Origin: Desulfocurvibacter africanus subsp. africanus DSM 2603
GTDB taxonomy: Bacteria > Desulfobacterota > Desulfovibrionia > Desulfovibrionales > Desulfovibrionaceae
Direction: 5' to 3'
Assembly (NCBI RefSeq): GCF_000422545.1
Contig: NZ_AULZ01000002.1
Coordinates: forward strand, 62,001 to 126,000
DNA: 64,000 nt
In this document: piece by piece, positions 6,664 through 15,618 of the stretch
Layout of the letters: every line of letters begins with the position of its first letter
Numbering within the stretch: position 1 is the stretch's first letter
Program-made: the position numbers and the translations under genes
The notes under the pieces: generated by a model
Seen by the model: only the letters and a program-made list of their open reading frames with translations
Databases searched by the model: none
Told to the model about the DNA's origin: nothing

Positions 6664-8439
6664 ATGTCAATACTCGTCTGGACCTACATCATCGTTGGAG
6701 CGACTTTCGCTTTGTATATGAGCATCGCCTGGATGTCCCGGGTCAAGGACACCAAGGGCTTTTACGTCGCCGGCGGCGGCGTGCCTCCGCTGGCCAACGG
6801 CATGGCCACGGCCGCGGACTGGATGAGCGCAGCCTCGTTCATCTCCATGGCGGGCATCATATCCTTCGCCGGCTATGGCGGCGCGGTCTACCTCATGGGT
6901 TGGACCGGCGGTTTCGTGCTCTTGGCCCTGTGCCTGGCACCGTACCTGCGCAAGTTCGGCAAGTTCACGGTGCCCGACTTCGTGGGCGACCGTTATTACT
7001 CCAACACGGCGCGCATCGTGGCCCTGGTCTGCGCCATTTTTGCCTCGCTGACCTATGTGGCCGGCCAGATGCGCGGCGTGGGCATCGTCTTTTCGCGCTT
7101 CCTGGAAGTGGACGTGAACACGGGCGTGATCATCGGCATGGCCATCGTCTTCTTCTACGCGGGTCTGGGCGGCATGAAGGGCATTACCTGGACGCAGGTG
7201 GCCCAGTACTGCGTGCTCATCCTGGCTTTCCTCATCCCGGCCGTGGCCATTTCCATGAAGATCACGGGCAACCCCATCCCACAGCTCGGCTTCGGCTCGG
7301 CCATCACGGAAGGCCCCCACGCCGGCCGTTTCCTGCTGGAAACCCTGGATCATCTGCACCGCGACCTGGGATTCTCCGAGTACACATCCGCTTTCGGAGC
7401 GGGCAACAAGTCCATGCTCGACGTGCTGGCCATCACAATGGCGCTCATGGTCGGCACGGCCGGCCTGCCGCACGTTATAGTGCGCTTCTACACCGTGCCC
7501 ACGGTGCGTGGCGCGCGCTGGTCGGCTGGTTGGGCGCTCCTGTTCATCGCCATCCTGTACACCGCCGCTCCGGCCGTGTCCGTGTTCGCGCGCTACAACA
7601 TGATCGAGTCCATCAGCGGCGTGGCTTACGAGCAGGCGCCCTCCTGGTTCAAGAACTGGGAAAAGACCGGACTTCTGGCCTGGGTGGACAAGACCGGCGA
7701 CGGCATCATCCAGTATCGGGCAGGCGAGGCCTTCAAGGGCAAGCCCGAGTTCATCGGCGAAGTTGGCGACTGGGGCCAGCGCATGGTCAAGAACCCGCCC
7801 ACGGACACGCCCAATGAACTGTACGTGGACGCGGACATCATGGTCCTGGCCAATCCGGAGATCGCCAACCTGCCGGCCTGGGTCGTGGCGCTCATCGCTG
7901 CCGGCGCATTGGCCGCTGCCTTGTCCACGGCTTCAGGCCTGCTGCTGGTCATCGCGTCATCCATTTCCCACGACCTGTACTACCGGGTCATCAACCGCAA
8001 GGCCACGGAGCGCCAGCGCCTGCGACTCGGACGCATCATGATCGGCATCGCCGTGGTCATCGCCGGTTACTTCGGCATCAACCCGCCTGGCTTCGTGGCC
8101 CAGGTGGTCGCTCTGGCCTTCGGCCTGGCCGCGTCCAGCTTCTTCCCCATCCTGATCCTGGGCATCTTCTCCAAGCGCGTGAACAGGGAAGGGGCCATCG
8201 CCGGCATGCTTTCGGGCATCGGCTTCACCATCTTCTACATAGTGCAGACCAAGTTCCTGGGCGTTGCGCCGTGGTTCATGGGCATCAGCCCGGAAGGCAT
8301 CGGCGCCGTGGGCATGCTGATCAACTTCGCGGTGACCTTTGCCGTCTCCCATGTCACGCCGCCGCCTCCCCAGGAGATTCGTGATCTCGTGGAGAGCGTG
8401 CGAACTCCGCGCGGAGCGGGCGCTGCCGTGGATCACTAA
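6664..8439 (+). CDS. Solute:sodium symporter (acetate/monocarboxylate-permease-like)
   Basis: 591 residues with about 13 transmembrane helices, of the SSS family branch that includes ActP-like permeases and the large partner of DUF4212. The N-terminus has the conserved F-Y-V-A-G-G-G-V-P-P-L-A-N-G and A-A-D-W-M-S-A-A-S-F Na+-site segment; G-Y-G-G-A-V-Y follows. A soluble loop of about 90 residues (roughly 320-410, with D-K-T-G-D-G-I-I-Q-Y) is typical of this branch. It probably imports acetate, lactate or pyruvate with Na+. The downstream CBS/DUF294 and DnaQ-like genes are the usual companions of this pair and may tune uptake to energy state. A strong hairpin follows the gene. Confidence 0.9.
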   Translation: MSILVWTYIIVGATFALYMSIAWMSRVKDTKGFYVAGGGVPPLANGMATAADWMSAASFISMAGIISFAGYGGAVYLMGWTGGFVLLALCLAPYLRKFGKFTVPDFVGDRYYSNTARIVALVCAIFASLTYVAGQMRGVGIVFSRFLEVDVNTGVIIGMAIVFFYAGLGGMKGITWTQVAQYCVLILAFLIPAVAISMKITGNPIPQLGFGSAITEGPHAGRFLLETLDHLHRDLGFSEYTSAFGAGNKSMLDVLAITMALMVGTAGLPHVIVRFYTVPTVRGARWSAGWALLFIAILYTAAPAVSVFARYNMIESISGVAYEQAPSWFKNWEKTGLLAWVDKTGDGIIQYRAGEAFKGKPEFIGEVGDWGQRMVKNPPTDTPNELYVDADIMVLANPEIANLPAWVVALIAAGALAAALSTASGLLLVIASSISHDLYYRVINRKATERQRLRLGRIMIGIAVVIAGYFGINPPGFVAQVVALAFGLAASSFFPILILGIFSKRVNREGAIAGMLSGIGFTIFYIVQTKFLGVAPWFMGISPEGIGAVGMLINFAVTFAVSHVTPPPPQEIRDLVESVRTPRGAGAAVDH

Positions 8440-8491
8440 GATCGCAAGGACGCGCCGACGATGTATCCGAATGAAGAATTGAATAAAAGAA

Positions 8492-8528
8492 AGGAGGGGG
8501 AATCTTCTGGCCCGGGATTCCCCCTCCT
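8492..8528 (+). terminator. Strong hairpin after the symporter gene
   Basis: AGGAGGGGGAATC (8492-8504) pairs perfectly with GATTCCCCCTCCT (8516-8528) around an 11-nt loop. There is no T-run after it, so it may end transcription inefficiently or protect the 3' end. Confidence 0.6.
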
Positions 8529-8716
8529 GGAGAGGCCCTTGAGGCGGTGTAAGCCTGGGGCAAGTGAGGAAGGCATATATGCTAATCCGGAGTCGTTCGC
8601 GTCCTGGGGAGGTATCCGCGTTCGCATACCGGGTAGGCGTCCATGGGCTCCGGGGTCAAGGAGCCGTCCGGGTCACGCCGAGCGGCGGGGGCTTAGACCG
8701 GCCTTGGCGTGCTGTG

Positions 8717-8744
8717 TTGGTTGTTCAACCAACCGCGTTGGTTG
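8717..8744 (+). promoter_or_regulatory. TTGGTTG/CAACCAA operator-like repeat block
   Basis: TTGGTTG (8717-8723), its complement CAACCAA (8726-8732), and TTGGTTG again (8738-8744) lie 73-100 bp before the DUF294 start. A -10-like TATAGT sits at 8749-8754. It looks like a regulator site overlapping a promoter; the regulator is unknown. Confidence 0.4.
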
Positions 8745-8816
8745 TCTGTATAGTCCAGGTGAAAAAACAGGTCAAGACTATTCCCGTCAGATTGCTATGG
8801 AAATATCGAGGTGGCC

Positions 8817-10796
8817 ATGAGCAGGAACGTGCATTCGGTTTCACCCGCCGACGCCGTGGAGATTTTGCAACGAACCATGCCCTTCAGCGAGTTGCCGCAA
8901 GACGAGCTAATGCGCTTGGCCAAAGTCTGCAGCATAGATTTTATCCCGGCGGGCTTGCGTTTTATCGAACAGGGCAAAACCGCCGTTGACTACCTGTGGA
9001 TCATCCAGAAGGGCGGAGTGAAGAGCTACCTGATCAACGATGACGGCGGCATCACGCTGCTGGACATTCAGGGCGAGGGCGGCACTTTCGGCGCGCTGGC
9101 TATCGTTCGCGGTAGCCTGGCCAACTTCAACGTGGAGACAGTGGAGGATTCGTTCTTCTATCGCATCTCCAAGCAGGATTTCCAATCTCTCATGGGGCGC
9201 TGGCCGGCCGTGGCGCAGTTTTATTTGCGCACGCTGTCCGACGCCTATGTGCACAAGGCCTTCGCGGAGTTGCGTCGCACACGACACCCGGCGGACTCCG
9301 GAACCAGGTTGTCGCTATTCGCCACCGGAGTCGGCGAAGTCGTGCGACGTGAGTTGGCGACCATCAACGCGGACGAGACCATCCGCTCGGCCGCCGAGCG
9401 CATGGGCCGGGCCGGTGTGGGCTCGCTTGTGGTGCTCGATGGCTCGGCGGAAGCGGACAAAAGCGAGGTGGCCGGCATCGTTACGGATCAGGACTTCCGC
9501 GACAAGGTCGCGGCCAGGGGGCTGTCCGTAGAACTGCCCGTGCGCGAGATCATGTCCTCGCCACTGCTGGCCGTGGATGAGGCCACCCTGTGCTTCGACG
9601 CGCTGCTGACCATGATGAAGAACCAGGTGCACCACCTTGGCGTGCGCCGTGCCGGTCGCGTGCAGGGCATGGTCACGGCCCATGATTTCATGACCCTCAC
9701 TGGGCGCTCGCCCTATTCGTTGTTCAAGGACATCGTGGGCGAAACCCGCCTTGACGGCTTGGCCCGGCTGGCCAAGGGCATCCCCGACGTGGTGCGCGCC
9801 CTGTTCGAGGAAGGGGCCAGGGCGGGCAAGGTCGGCCGCATGGTGGCCGTGCTCAATGATCTGGTGCTGGAGCGGCTGCTGACCATGCTCCAGGAGGAGC
9901 TGGGCCCACCGCCGCTGCCGTTCTGCTGGCTATCCATGGGCAGCGAGGGCCGTAGGGAGCAAACCATCCGCACGGACCAGGACAACGCCCTCATTTACCA
10001 GGACTACGGGCAGGACTACGGACAAGATAATGGGCATGGTCCCAAGGCTGCGGATGCCGATCTGAAGGCCCGCGCCGATGAGTATTTCGCCCGACTGGGC
10101 CGGCGGGCCGGCGAGTGCCTCGTGGATTTCGGCTATCCACGCTGTCCCGGCGGCATCATGGTCGAGAATCCGAAATGGCGCATGTCCCTGTCGGCCTGGA
10201 AGCGGCAGTTCACGGAGTGGATCGCCCGGCCCGAGCCCAAGCAGGTGCTTTTCGCGGGCATCTTCTTCGACTTCAGGCCTGTGTTTGGCTATGTGGCGCT
10301 GGGTGAGGCCCTGCGGGACTACGTGACACCGCTGGCCGCGCGCGAGGAGGTCTTCCTGCGCCATATGGCCGCCGACTGCCTGCGCTCACGGCCACCGCTG
10401 ACCTTCTTTAAGAGCTTCATCGTGGAGAAGGATGGAGAGCACAAGGATGCCCTGGATATCAAGGGCCGGGGTGTTCTGCCGCTTACGGAGTTCGGCCGGG
10501 TCATGGCCCTCAAGCATGGGCTGCGCGAAACCAACAGCCTGGACCGCTTCAAGGCCCTGGCCGAGTTGGGGGCCATTTCAGCCGAGTTTCACGCCGAGCT
10601 GCGCGAGGCCTACGAGTTCCTCATGCAGGTGCGCATCGCCAGTCAGCTGCGCCAAATGGACGAAGGCCGCCAGCCCGGCAACCACGTGAATCCGGGGAGG
10701 CTCTCGGAACTGGAAAAGCGCACGCTCAAGGAGGCCTTCGGCGTTATCGGACGCATGCAGTCCTACGTGCGCGAGACATTTCGGCTCAACGTCTGA
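8817..10796 (+). CDS. cNMP-binding/CBS/DUF294 nucleotidyltransferase
   Basis: 659 residues. ATG 8817 has GAGGTGG just upstream and is preferred to the GTG two codons earlier. Domain order: cyclic-nucleotide-binding-like beta-roll (about 15-130), a CBS pair (about 165-290), a DUF294 nucleotidyltransferase core with G-S-E-G-R-R-E-Q near 375 and D-Q-D-N near 388 (the GlnD-like metal site), and a DUF294 C-terminal helical domain. Such proteins are known neighbours of acetate-type symporters and DnaQ-like exonucleases, and are believed to sense nucleotides and modify a partner; the target is unknown. Right after the catalytic motif there is a short internal repeat, Q-D-Y-G-Q-D-Y-G-Q-D-N-G, encoded around 10000-10034, which would lengthen an active-site loop. 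Confidence 0.9.
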   Translation: MSRNVHSVSPADAVEILQRTMPFSELPQDELMRLAKVCSIDFIPAGLRFIEQGKTAVDYLWIIQKGGVKSYLINDDGGITLLDIQGEGGTFGALAIVRGSLANFNVETVEDSFFYRISKQDFQSLMGRWPAVAQFYLRTLSDAYVHKAFAELRRTRHPADSGTRLSLFATGVGEVVRRELATINADETIRSAAERMGRAGVGSLVVLDGSAEADKSEVAGIVTDQDFRDKVAARGLSVELPVREIMSSPLLAVDEATLCFDALLTMMKNQVHHLGVRRAGRVQGMVTAHDFMTLTGRSPYSLFKDIVGETRLDGLARLAKGIPDVVRALFEEGARAGKVGRMVAVLNDLVLERLLTMLQEELGPPPLPFCWLSMGSEGRREQTIRTDQDNALIYQDYGQDYGQDNGHGPKAADADLKARADEYFARLGRRAGECLVDFGYPRCPGGIMVENPKWRMSLSAWKRQFTEWIARPEPKQVLFAGIFFDFRPVFGYVALGEALRDYVTPLAAREEVFLRHMAADCLRSRPPLTFFKSFIVEKDGEHKDALDIKGRGVLPLTEFGRVMALKHGLRETNSLDRFKALAELGAISAEFHAELREAYEFLMQVRIASQLRQMDEGRQPGNHVNPGRLSELEKRTLKEAFGVIGRMQSYVRETFRLNV

Positions 10797-10807
10797 GGGT
10801 AAACGTG

Positions 10808-11548
10808 ATGGAGCAAGCCATGTTCGATCGCCTGCTTGATTCCGGCCCCCTGGGCCGCATGCTGGGCCGGGCTCCATGGCATCCGGCCCTGCGCGAAAGC
10901 CGCGAGTTCTTCCAGGGCTTCGACCAGGACATCCCGTTGGATGAGTGCGAATTCACGGTGCTGGACACGGAGCTGACCGGCATGGACCATCGCCGGGACG
11001 AGATCGTGTCCATCGGCGCGGTGCGCATCCGCGGCATGGCCATTCAGCCCGGCGCCAACTGGTATGCAGTGGTCAGACCGTCGTGCCTGCCCAAGACCTG
11101 CACGCTCATTCACCGCATCACGCCCTCGGAGGTTGAGGACGCGCCCGAGCTGTCCGATGTGCTGCCCGAGTTCGCCGACTACCTGGGCCAAAGCCTGATC
11201 GTGGGTCATCATGTCGGCATGGACGCGGCCTTTCTCAACCGCGCCTGCAAGCGCATCCTGGGCGGGCCCATGGCCAATCCCTGCCTGGATACCATGCGTC
11301 TGGCCCAGGTCTATGAAGAGGAGCGCTGGGTCAGCTACTACGACCGCTACAATCTGCGCGTGTCCTACAACCTTACGGACCTCGCGGTCCAATACGGCCT
11401 ACCGAGCTTCCCGGCCCATAACGCCCTGTCCGACGCCATGCAGACCGCCTACCTGTTCCTGTTCCTCGTGCGCAAGCTGCGCAGCGGCTATGTGCATACG
11501 CTCAAGGACCTGTACGACATGGGTCGCAGTTGGCGCTGGTATTTTTAG
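10808..11548 (+). CDS. DnaQ-like DEDDh 3'-5' exonuclease
   Basis: 246 residues, starting at ATG 10808, 11 nt after the DUF294 stop, so translationally close. The exonuclease motifs are present: L-D-T-E-L-T-G (D and E of Exo I, near residue 52), G-H-H-V-G-M-D-A-A-F-L (Exo II) and A-H-N-A-L-S-D-A-M-Q-T (Exo III, with the His typical of DEDDh). It resembles DNA polymerase III epsilon, but lacks a polymerase-binding tail and carries a 50-residue N-terminal extension. In this gene context it is the usual partner of DUF294/CBS proteins beside symporters rather than the replicative proofreader. Confidence 0.88.
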   Translation: MEQAMFDRLLDSGPLGRMLGRAPWHPALRESREFFQGFDQDIPLDECEFTVLDTELTGMDHRRDEIVSIGAVRIRGMAIQPGANWYAVVRPSCLPKTCTLIHRITPSEVEDAPELSDVLPEFADYLGQSLIVGHHVGMDAAFLNRACKRILGGPMANPCLDTMRLAQVYEEERWVSYYDRYNLRVSYNLTDLAVQYGLPSFPAHNALSDAMQTAYLFLFLVRKLRSGYVHTLKDLYDMGRSWRWYF

Positions 11549-11567
11549 AGAATTTGAACAGGAACCG

Positions 11568-11634
11568 AGATAGGGCTTTGCCCTCTCTCGGGCTCTCACC
11601 CACCAGGGCCGGCGCGGCCCTGGACCCGCGAAGT
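11568..11634. repeat. Double-hairpin intergenic repeat, copy 2
   Basis: Inverted orientation relative to copy 1. On the minus strand it reads CCAGGGCC...GGCCCTGG, linker GGTGGGTGAG, then the AGAGAGGGCAAAGCCCT hairpin. It lies between the convergent DnaQ-like and unknown genes. Confidence 0.75.
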
Positions 11635-11815
11635 TCGTCCGCGCATTGCTCCAGGGCGTGCACGTAACGTCCGATAACCGCTCAGCTCCTCATGCCCAAG
11701 GGCTTGCGGGTGATTGGCTTTGTTTCGTGATTTTGGGTCCGCCGCAGGCCCGGACCTTCTCCAGGACTCGCGCAGGAGTTTGTCATTATACCAGAAAAGC
11801 GTCCGAGCCCCAAGC

Positions 11816-12718
11816 CTACTCGCCCCAGATGTCCAGCAGCCTGCGCGCGCCTTCCTCGCCGTCGAACTCGCCAAGGTCCTCCTCGGCCGGGCCGAAATCC
11901 GAGGCCGGCAGGCCGTAGGCCGCGCGGCATATGGCGTCCTGCAGCGCCAATTCATGCTCCAGGGCGGCCGGATCGAGGTTCGGCTCGCGCACGCCGCGAG
12001 CCATGAGCGTCTCCATGTTCATGGTTTCGCGCATGGCCTGAAAGCGGCGGGCTCGTTCAAGACCGCGGCGCGTTTCGGCGTGGCGATGCTTGAGGGCCGC
12101 CAGCGGCTCGGCGTCGGGAGCCAGGCTTGCAAGGAAGCGGCAGGCGTAACGCAGGGCCTCGGCTGTTGCCGCTTCCTTGTCGGACAGCCGCTCCAGAACG
12201 CCGGACAATAGAAAGCGCGATTGCGGCGTATCAGGCCAGGATTCATGCCGCAGCAGAGCCATGAGCTGCGCGGCTTGCTGCGCGTCGAAACGGCCGGATG
12301 CGGCTTGGCGCAACTCCTCGGGCGGCGTATCCTCGATGCGCAGCCTGCGCACGAGCAACCGAGCGTCCTCGGCACGCAAGAGCAAAGTGAGCGTTCCGCC
12401 GCCCGGAAGGGCGAAACAGGCCCCCGGGTTGAAGGATAGCAGCCGCTCAACAATGCGCGGTTCGTCTTCATCCGAGTAGCACTCCTGCGCAAGCAGTGGC
12501 TCCAGTTCCACCACCAGCTTCGAGCTCGGAAAAAGCATCAGCTCCACCAGGGCCTCGCGCTCCGGGCTGTCATCATCCACTGCGCGCCACAGCGCCTTCG
12601 GGTCCTCGGCGTCCACCCCCAAGGCCGTACGGGCGAACTGCACGACTTCGTCGCTGATAAGCTGTGCCAGATGAAGGTGATCGTTCAGAGCTTGGGCAAG
12701 GCGTTCCGGCGTTGACAT
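11816..12718 (-). CDS. Unknown soluble protein, 300 residues
   Basis: Start ATG 12718 with CAGGAGAAC upstream. I do not recognise the family. It is acidic, predicted all-helical with one strand-rich stretch (about 95-125, A-L-P-G-G-G-T-L-T-L-L-L-R-A-E-D-A). No signal peptide, membrane helix or catalytic motif is visible. The C-terminal third has repeated acidic helices and ends R-R-L-L-D-I-W-G-E. It stands alone between two double-hairpin repeats. Codon use is like its neighbours, so it looks like a resident gene. Confidence 0.8.
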   Translation of the reverse strand: MSTPERLAQALNDHLHLAQLISDEVVQFARTALGVDAEDPKALWRAVDDDSPEREALVELMLFPSSKLVVELEPLLAQECYSDEDEPRIVERLLSFNPGACFALPGGGTLTLLLRAEDARLLVRRLRIEDTPPEELRQAASGRFDAQQAAQLMALLRHESWPDTPQSRFLLSGVLERLSDKEAATAEALRYACRFLASLAPDAEPLAALKHRHAETRRGLERARRFQAMRETMNMETLMARGVREPNLDPAALEHELALQDAICRAAYGLPASDFGPAEEDLGEFDGEEGARRLLDIWGE

Positions 12719-12927
12719 ATGATTGTTCTCCTGCTGGCGGATAGGTGGAGTTAGTCGGTGTGGATTAAGCTAAACCACGTAGCCGTGGCAATCCACCAGC
12801 GAATTGCTCGAGTCCCAAGGATGTTTAATTAAGTGGGGAGAGCTTGAACGCGTCGGCATTGGCAGGGAAGGGCGGAAGGACCGGCTCGTTTCGATTTCCA
12901 GAGTTTCATATGAGCGCAAAGATAAGA

Positions 12928-12996
12928 GGGGTGCAGGGGAATCATTTCCCTGCCGGGTGTGGGTCTGGGAGAGGGCAGCGCCCTCTCCCAGTTCAA
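12928..12996. repeat. Double-hairpin intergenic repeat, copy 3
   Basis: GCAGGGGAA...TTTCCCTGC followed by the linker GGGTGTGGGTCT and the hairpin GGGAGAGGGCagcGCCCTCTCCC. It lies just after the end of the cation exchanger gene (minus strand), where it may serve as its terminator. Confidence 0.7.
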
Positions 12997-13006
12997 CTGC
13001 ACGTAC

Positions 13007-14236
13007 CTAGCTTTGTGTGACGCGAACGCCGCGCCACAGGGCGCGGATTTCGGCCAAGCGCATGATCATGAGCATCATGGCCAGGCCTATGTAGGCCATG
13101 GAGAAGCCCATGTGGATGGCGTCGGGGTCGATGAGCACGCCCATCGTTGACAAGCCTTCGGACCAGAACGGGGCCAGGAACTGGCCGATAAACAACAAAA
13201 ACAGCACGCTGGCCCCGCGTATGGACAGCTTCAGGCCGACCAGGAGCACCACGGCCAGCAGGGATTGCGCCGCGGTGAGCAGGATCTCGTGCATCTGGAT
13301 GGAGCCCATGGGAATGGGCGTGGCGAAGGAGCCGCTGGATACGCCGTACACGCCGGGAATCATGCCCACCAGCAATGTCCATTGGTTGAGCTTGGAGGAC
13401 AACAGGCTGCCCAGGGCGATGCCGGGATGGCCGCGCAGCACGAACAGAATGGACACGATGAACTCCGGCGACTCGGAGGCGATGGGCGCGAGCCACTGCA
13501 CGAGCAGGAACTCGTTGACGCCGTACACCTTGCCCGTGGCGACCAGGTTCTCGCTGAAGGGCTCGGCGCAGGCCAGGATGACCAGGGCCGCGTAAAGAAA
13601 GGTGACCACGGTGGCCAGGCGACGCGAGGCCTTGGGCAGGCGGGCCAGCAATTCGGCCGGGCCTTCTATGTCGCACTCGACGCAGGGACGACGGCTGGCC
13701 AGGTAGATGTACCAGACGTACATGCCGATGAAGACCAGGCCGTCATACCAGGCCAGGCTGCCCTTGAGCGGAATGGTGAAGGCGTACAGCGTGGCCAGCC
13801 CCAGGAAGAACAGCTCGGTGCGGCGTTCCTCCTCCAATTGCACGCTCTTGCGCGTGCGCATCCAGAAGATGGCCACGATAGCTGCCCAGGCCACGCCGAT
13901 GAGCAGCCGGTTGGCGCCGGTCATGTTGGCGATGGCGTAGTGCGCGTAGTCGGATTCCGGATGCTGGCCGGCCTGCCAGGTGAAGTACATGTCCACGGCG
14001 TACTCGGGCAGTACGGCGATGAGGGCCACCACGGCCAGGGCCAGGGTCTGGGGAATGTCCTCCTGGGCCACGTCGCAGGCCCAGGTCAGCAGGAAGGATG
14101 CGCCGAGGATGGAGCCGCCGGTGATGGCGGCCATGAGCGGCGGAGTCAGTTCCACATGGAAAAAGCGCAGGAGCAGGCCGGGCAGACAGGCCGCCACGGC
14201 CAGGACGAAAGGCAGAAGCTTCTTGGCGTCGAGCAT
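13007..14236 (-). CDS. CaCA-superfamily cation exchanger (Ca2+/Na+:H+ antiporter type)
   Basis: 409 residues with about 11 membrane helices. Start ATG 14236 with GGAGTTG upstream. The two inverted alpha repeats are visible: A-V-V-A-L-I-A-V-L-P-E-Y-A-V-D (near 75) and W-L-A-P-I-A-S-E-S-P-E-F-I-V-S (near 255), each with the P-E pair that binds the cation in this superfamily. A hydrophilic centre (about 180-210) separates the halves. Its leader holds a yybP-ykoY riboswitch with a terminator hairpin, so expression should rise when Mn2+ is high. That makes Mn2+ export or a Mn/Ca exchange role more likely than plain calcium transport (inference). Confidence 0.88.
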   Translation of the reverse strand: MLDAKKLLPFVLAVAACLPGLLLRFFHVELTPPLMAAITGGSILGASFLLTWACDVAQEDIPQTLALAVVALIAVLPEYAVDMYFTWQAGQHPESDYAHYAIANMTGANRLLIGVAWAAIVAIFWMRTRKSVQLEEERRTELFFLGLATLYAFTIPLKGSLAWYDGLVFIGMYVWYIYLASRRPCVECDIEGPAELLARLPKASRRLATVVTFLYAALVILACAEPFSENLVATGKVYGVNEFLLVQWLAPIASESPEFIVSILFVLRGHPGIALGSLLSSKLNQWTLLVGMIPGVYGVSSGSFATPIPMGSIQMHEILLTAAQSLLAVVLLVGLKLSIRGASVLFLLFIGQFLAPFWSEGLSTMGVLIDPDAIHMGFSMAYIGLAMMLMIMRLAEIRALWRGVRVTQS

Positions 14237-14265
14237 GGTGCAACTCCGATCGCAGATTGGCCGGA

Positions 14266-14311
14266 GACAAACAAAAAGACCTCCGGCATGACACACTCAT
14301 GCCAAAGGTCT
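14266..14311 (-). terminator. Riboswitch-controlled leader terminator
   Basis: On the minus strand AGACCT-tt-GGCATGA (14311-14297) pairs with TCATGCC-gg-AGGTCT (14291-14277), followed by TTTTGTTTG. The AGACCT arm is also needed for aptamer P1, so ligand binding should block terminator formation and switch the exchanger on. Confidence 0.88.
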
Positions 14312-14395
14312 CGCTCATCGGCCTCTCGCCAACAGCAAAGCCAAGCGCGAACGCTGTGATGGTGACTTTGCCCTATCGGAGCTACTCCCCTTTGA
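14303..14395 (-). ncRNA. yybP-ykoY (Mn2+-sensing) riboswitch aptamer
   Basis: Read on the minus strand, the leader begins CAAAGGGGAGTAGCTCC (14394-14378) and ends GAGCGAGACCTTTG (14316-14303). CAAAGG pairs with CCTTTG (P1), and GCTC with GAGC above it. These are the conserved 5' and 3' ends of the yybP-ykoY family, whose members sense Mn2+. Between them are a stem with GCGTTCGCGC and the conserved-type TCACCATCACA loop. The aptamer is followed at once by a terminator whose 5' arm includes the P1 3' strand. Confidence 0.88.
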
Positions 14396-14514
14396 ACCGG
14401 CCCGAATCTAGTCCTCGGCCCGGTCGCTGTCAATATGGCTATCGATGAAGCCTGCCGAACCTCGGAGAGTGGAAAAATGTGCCGCGTTCGACTCGGCGAA
14501 CCGATAAGCGAGGC

Positions 14515-15096
14515 TTACTGCCTATCGAAGTAGGAAGTGACCTGCGAACCGAGCATTGTCAGCACGAAAGCGGCCGAGCTGGCGTCAAGCTCGCTGGCGG
14601 CGCGGGTATAGGCTTGGTATCCGGAAACAGTGCGGGTCTTGCCCACACGAGCGGCGCGCAGGGTGCGCAAAAGGTCCGAGTGAGCGGCCAGTTCGCGAAA
14701 CAGTTCGCCCAGGCTGGGATCCTCGGCGAGCAGGTCCTCCACCTTGGAAGCCGCCGGTTCTTCGCCCGAGGCACGCACGACATCCTCTTCGTCGAGCCGC
14801 AGGGAAACCTTGGCCTCGGGATCGAGGCCTTCATAGCGCATTCTATGGCTCAGCTTTTCCATGAGCCGAATCCGCAATTCGGCCACCTTGGTGGAGACGA
14901 TGTCCAGGACATCCTCACTGGAGCCATGCTTGGCCATGGCGGCCAAGTCGCCGGAAGTATCGGACAGGCGCACCGAATCACGCGACGCATCCTGGCGCTC
15001 ATCGGACCCCTGGCGATCTCGGACTGCCTCGCCAACAAGCAAGCCGGGGTGCACCTGATTTCCTATGATGAAGCTTCTGATGGCGTTGATGGGCAT
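14515..15096 (-). CDS. Unknown protein, 193 residues
   Basis: ATG 15096 is preceded by AAGAGGACAAGG. Family not recognised. It is predicted mostly helical and soluble, rich in charged residues, with a polar linker (about 25-50, D-E-R-Q-D-A-S-R-D-S) and a helical core. The C-terminal half (A-A-S-E-L-D-A-S-S-A-A-F-V-L) might pack as a helical bundle. No signal peptide or membrane helix is seen. It lies upstream of the exchanger on the same strand, but the riboswitch leader in between suggests separate transcription. Confidence 0.7.
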   Translation of the reverse strand: MPINAIRSFIIGNQVHPGLLVGEAVRDRQGSDERQDASRDSVRLSDTSGDLAAMAKHGSSEDVLDIVSTKVAELRIRLMEKLSHRMRYEGLDPEAKVSLRLDEEDVVRASGEEPAASKVEDLLAEDPSLGELFRELAAHSDLLRTLRAARVGKTRTVSGYQAYTRAASELDASSAAFVLTMLGSQVTSYFDRQ

Positions 15097-15618
15097 GGCC
15101 TTGTCCTCTTAACTGGCTGCAATTTTTTCCGTATGCAGTCATATATGAGCAATCGCAATGCCAGCATGCCGGGCATGAGGATGTGAGAGCTGAGCGTTCT
15201 TCTTTATCTGCCGGGTTTCCGAGCATCGTCCATGCAGCCAACGGATGCTCTGGCATTCTCTTTAAGAGTGCCAATGGCGACAATTGACCATGCGTTTTTG
15301 TTTGGTCTAAAGTTGAGTGAATGCTTGGTAAAAAAGAAACGCGCACAACCCCACGGCCATAGCCAAGACCGTGACCTGAAAAAGAGAGGGTCCTCGGCGC
15401 TGCAGCCTCAGGCGCTCGCACGGGCCAGGGCTGAGGAGTGCGAACCATGCCCATCGTGACCGTGTTCAGCAGTGATTTCCGTCGCGCGAATGAGGTGGTC
15501 GGCATGGCCCGGACAAGGCCGGCGCCCACTGATGCTGCACATCCCTAATCTTCTCGAGGCCATTCCGGCCGCGCAGTTCGGTTTGCAATTGGGCCGCTAA
15601 CCATCGATCGAGGGGAAC
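15097..15618. other. Intergenic region before the two-component cluster
   Basis: 522 bp between divergent genes. No open frame has a ribosome site or recognisable product. I see no clear promoter or repeat. Confidence 0.55.

Larger units (their letters stand above)
8440..8816. other. Intergenic region between symporter and DUF294 genes
   Basis: 377 bp without a supportable gene. It holds the hairpin 8492-8528 and the TTGGTTG repeat block 8717-8744, so the DUF294/DnaQ pair probably has its own promoter. Confidence 0.65.
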
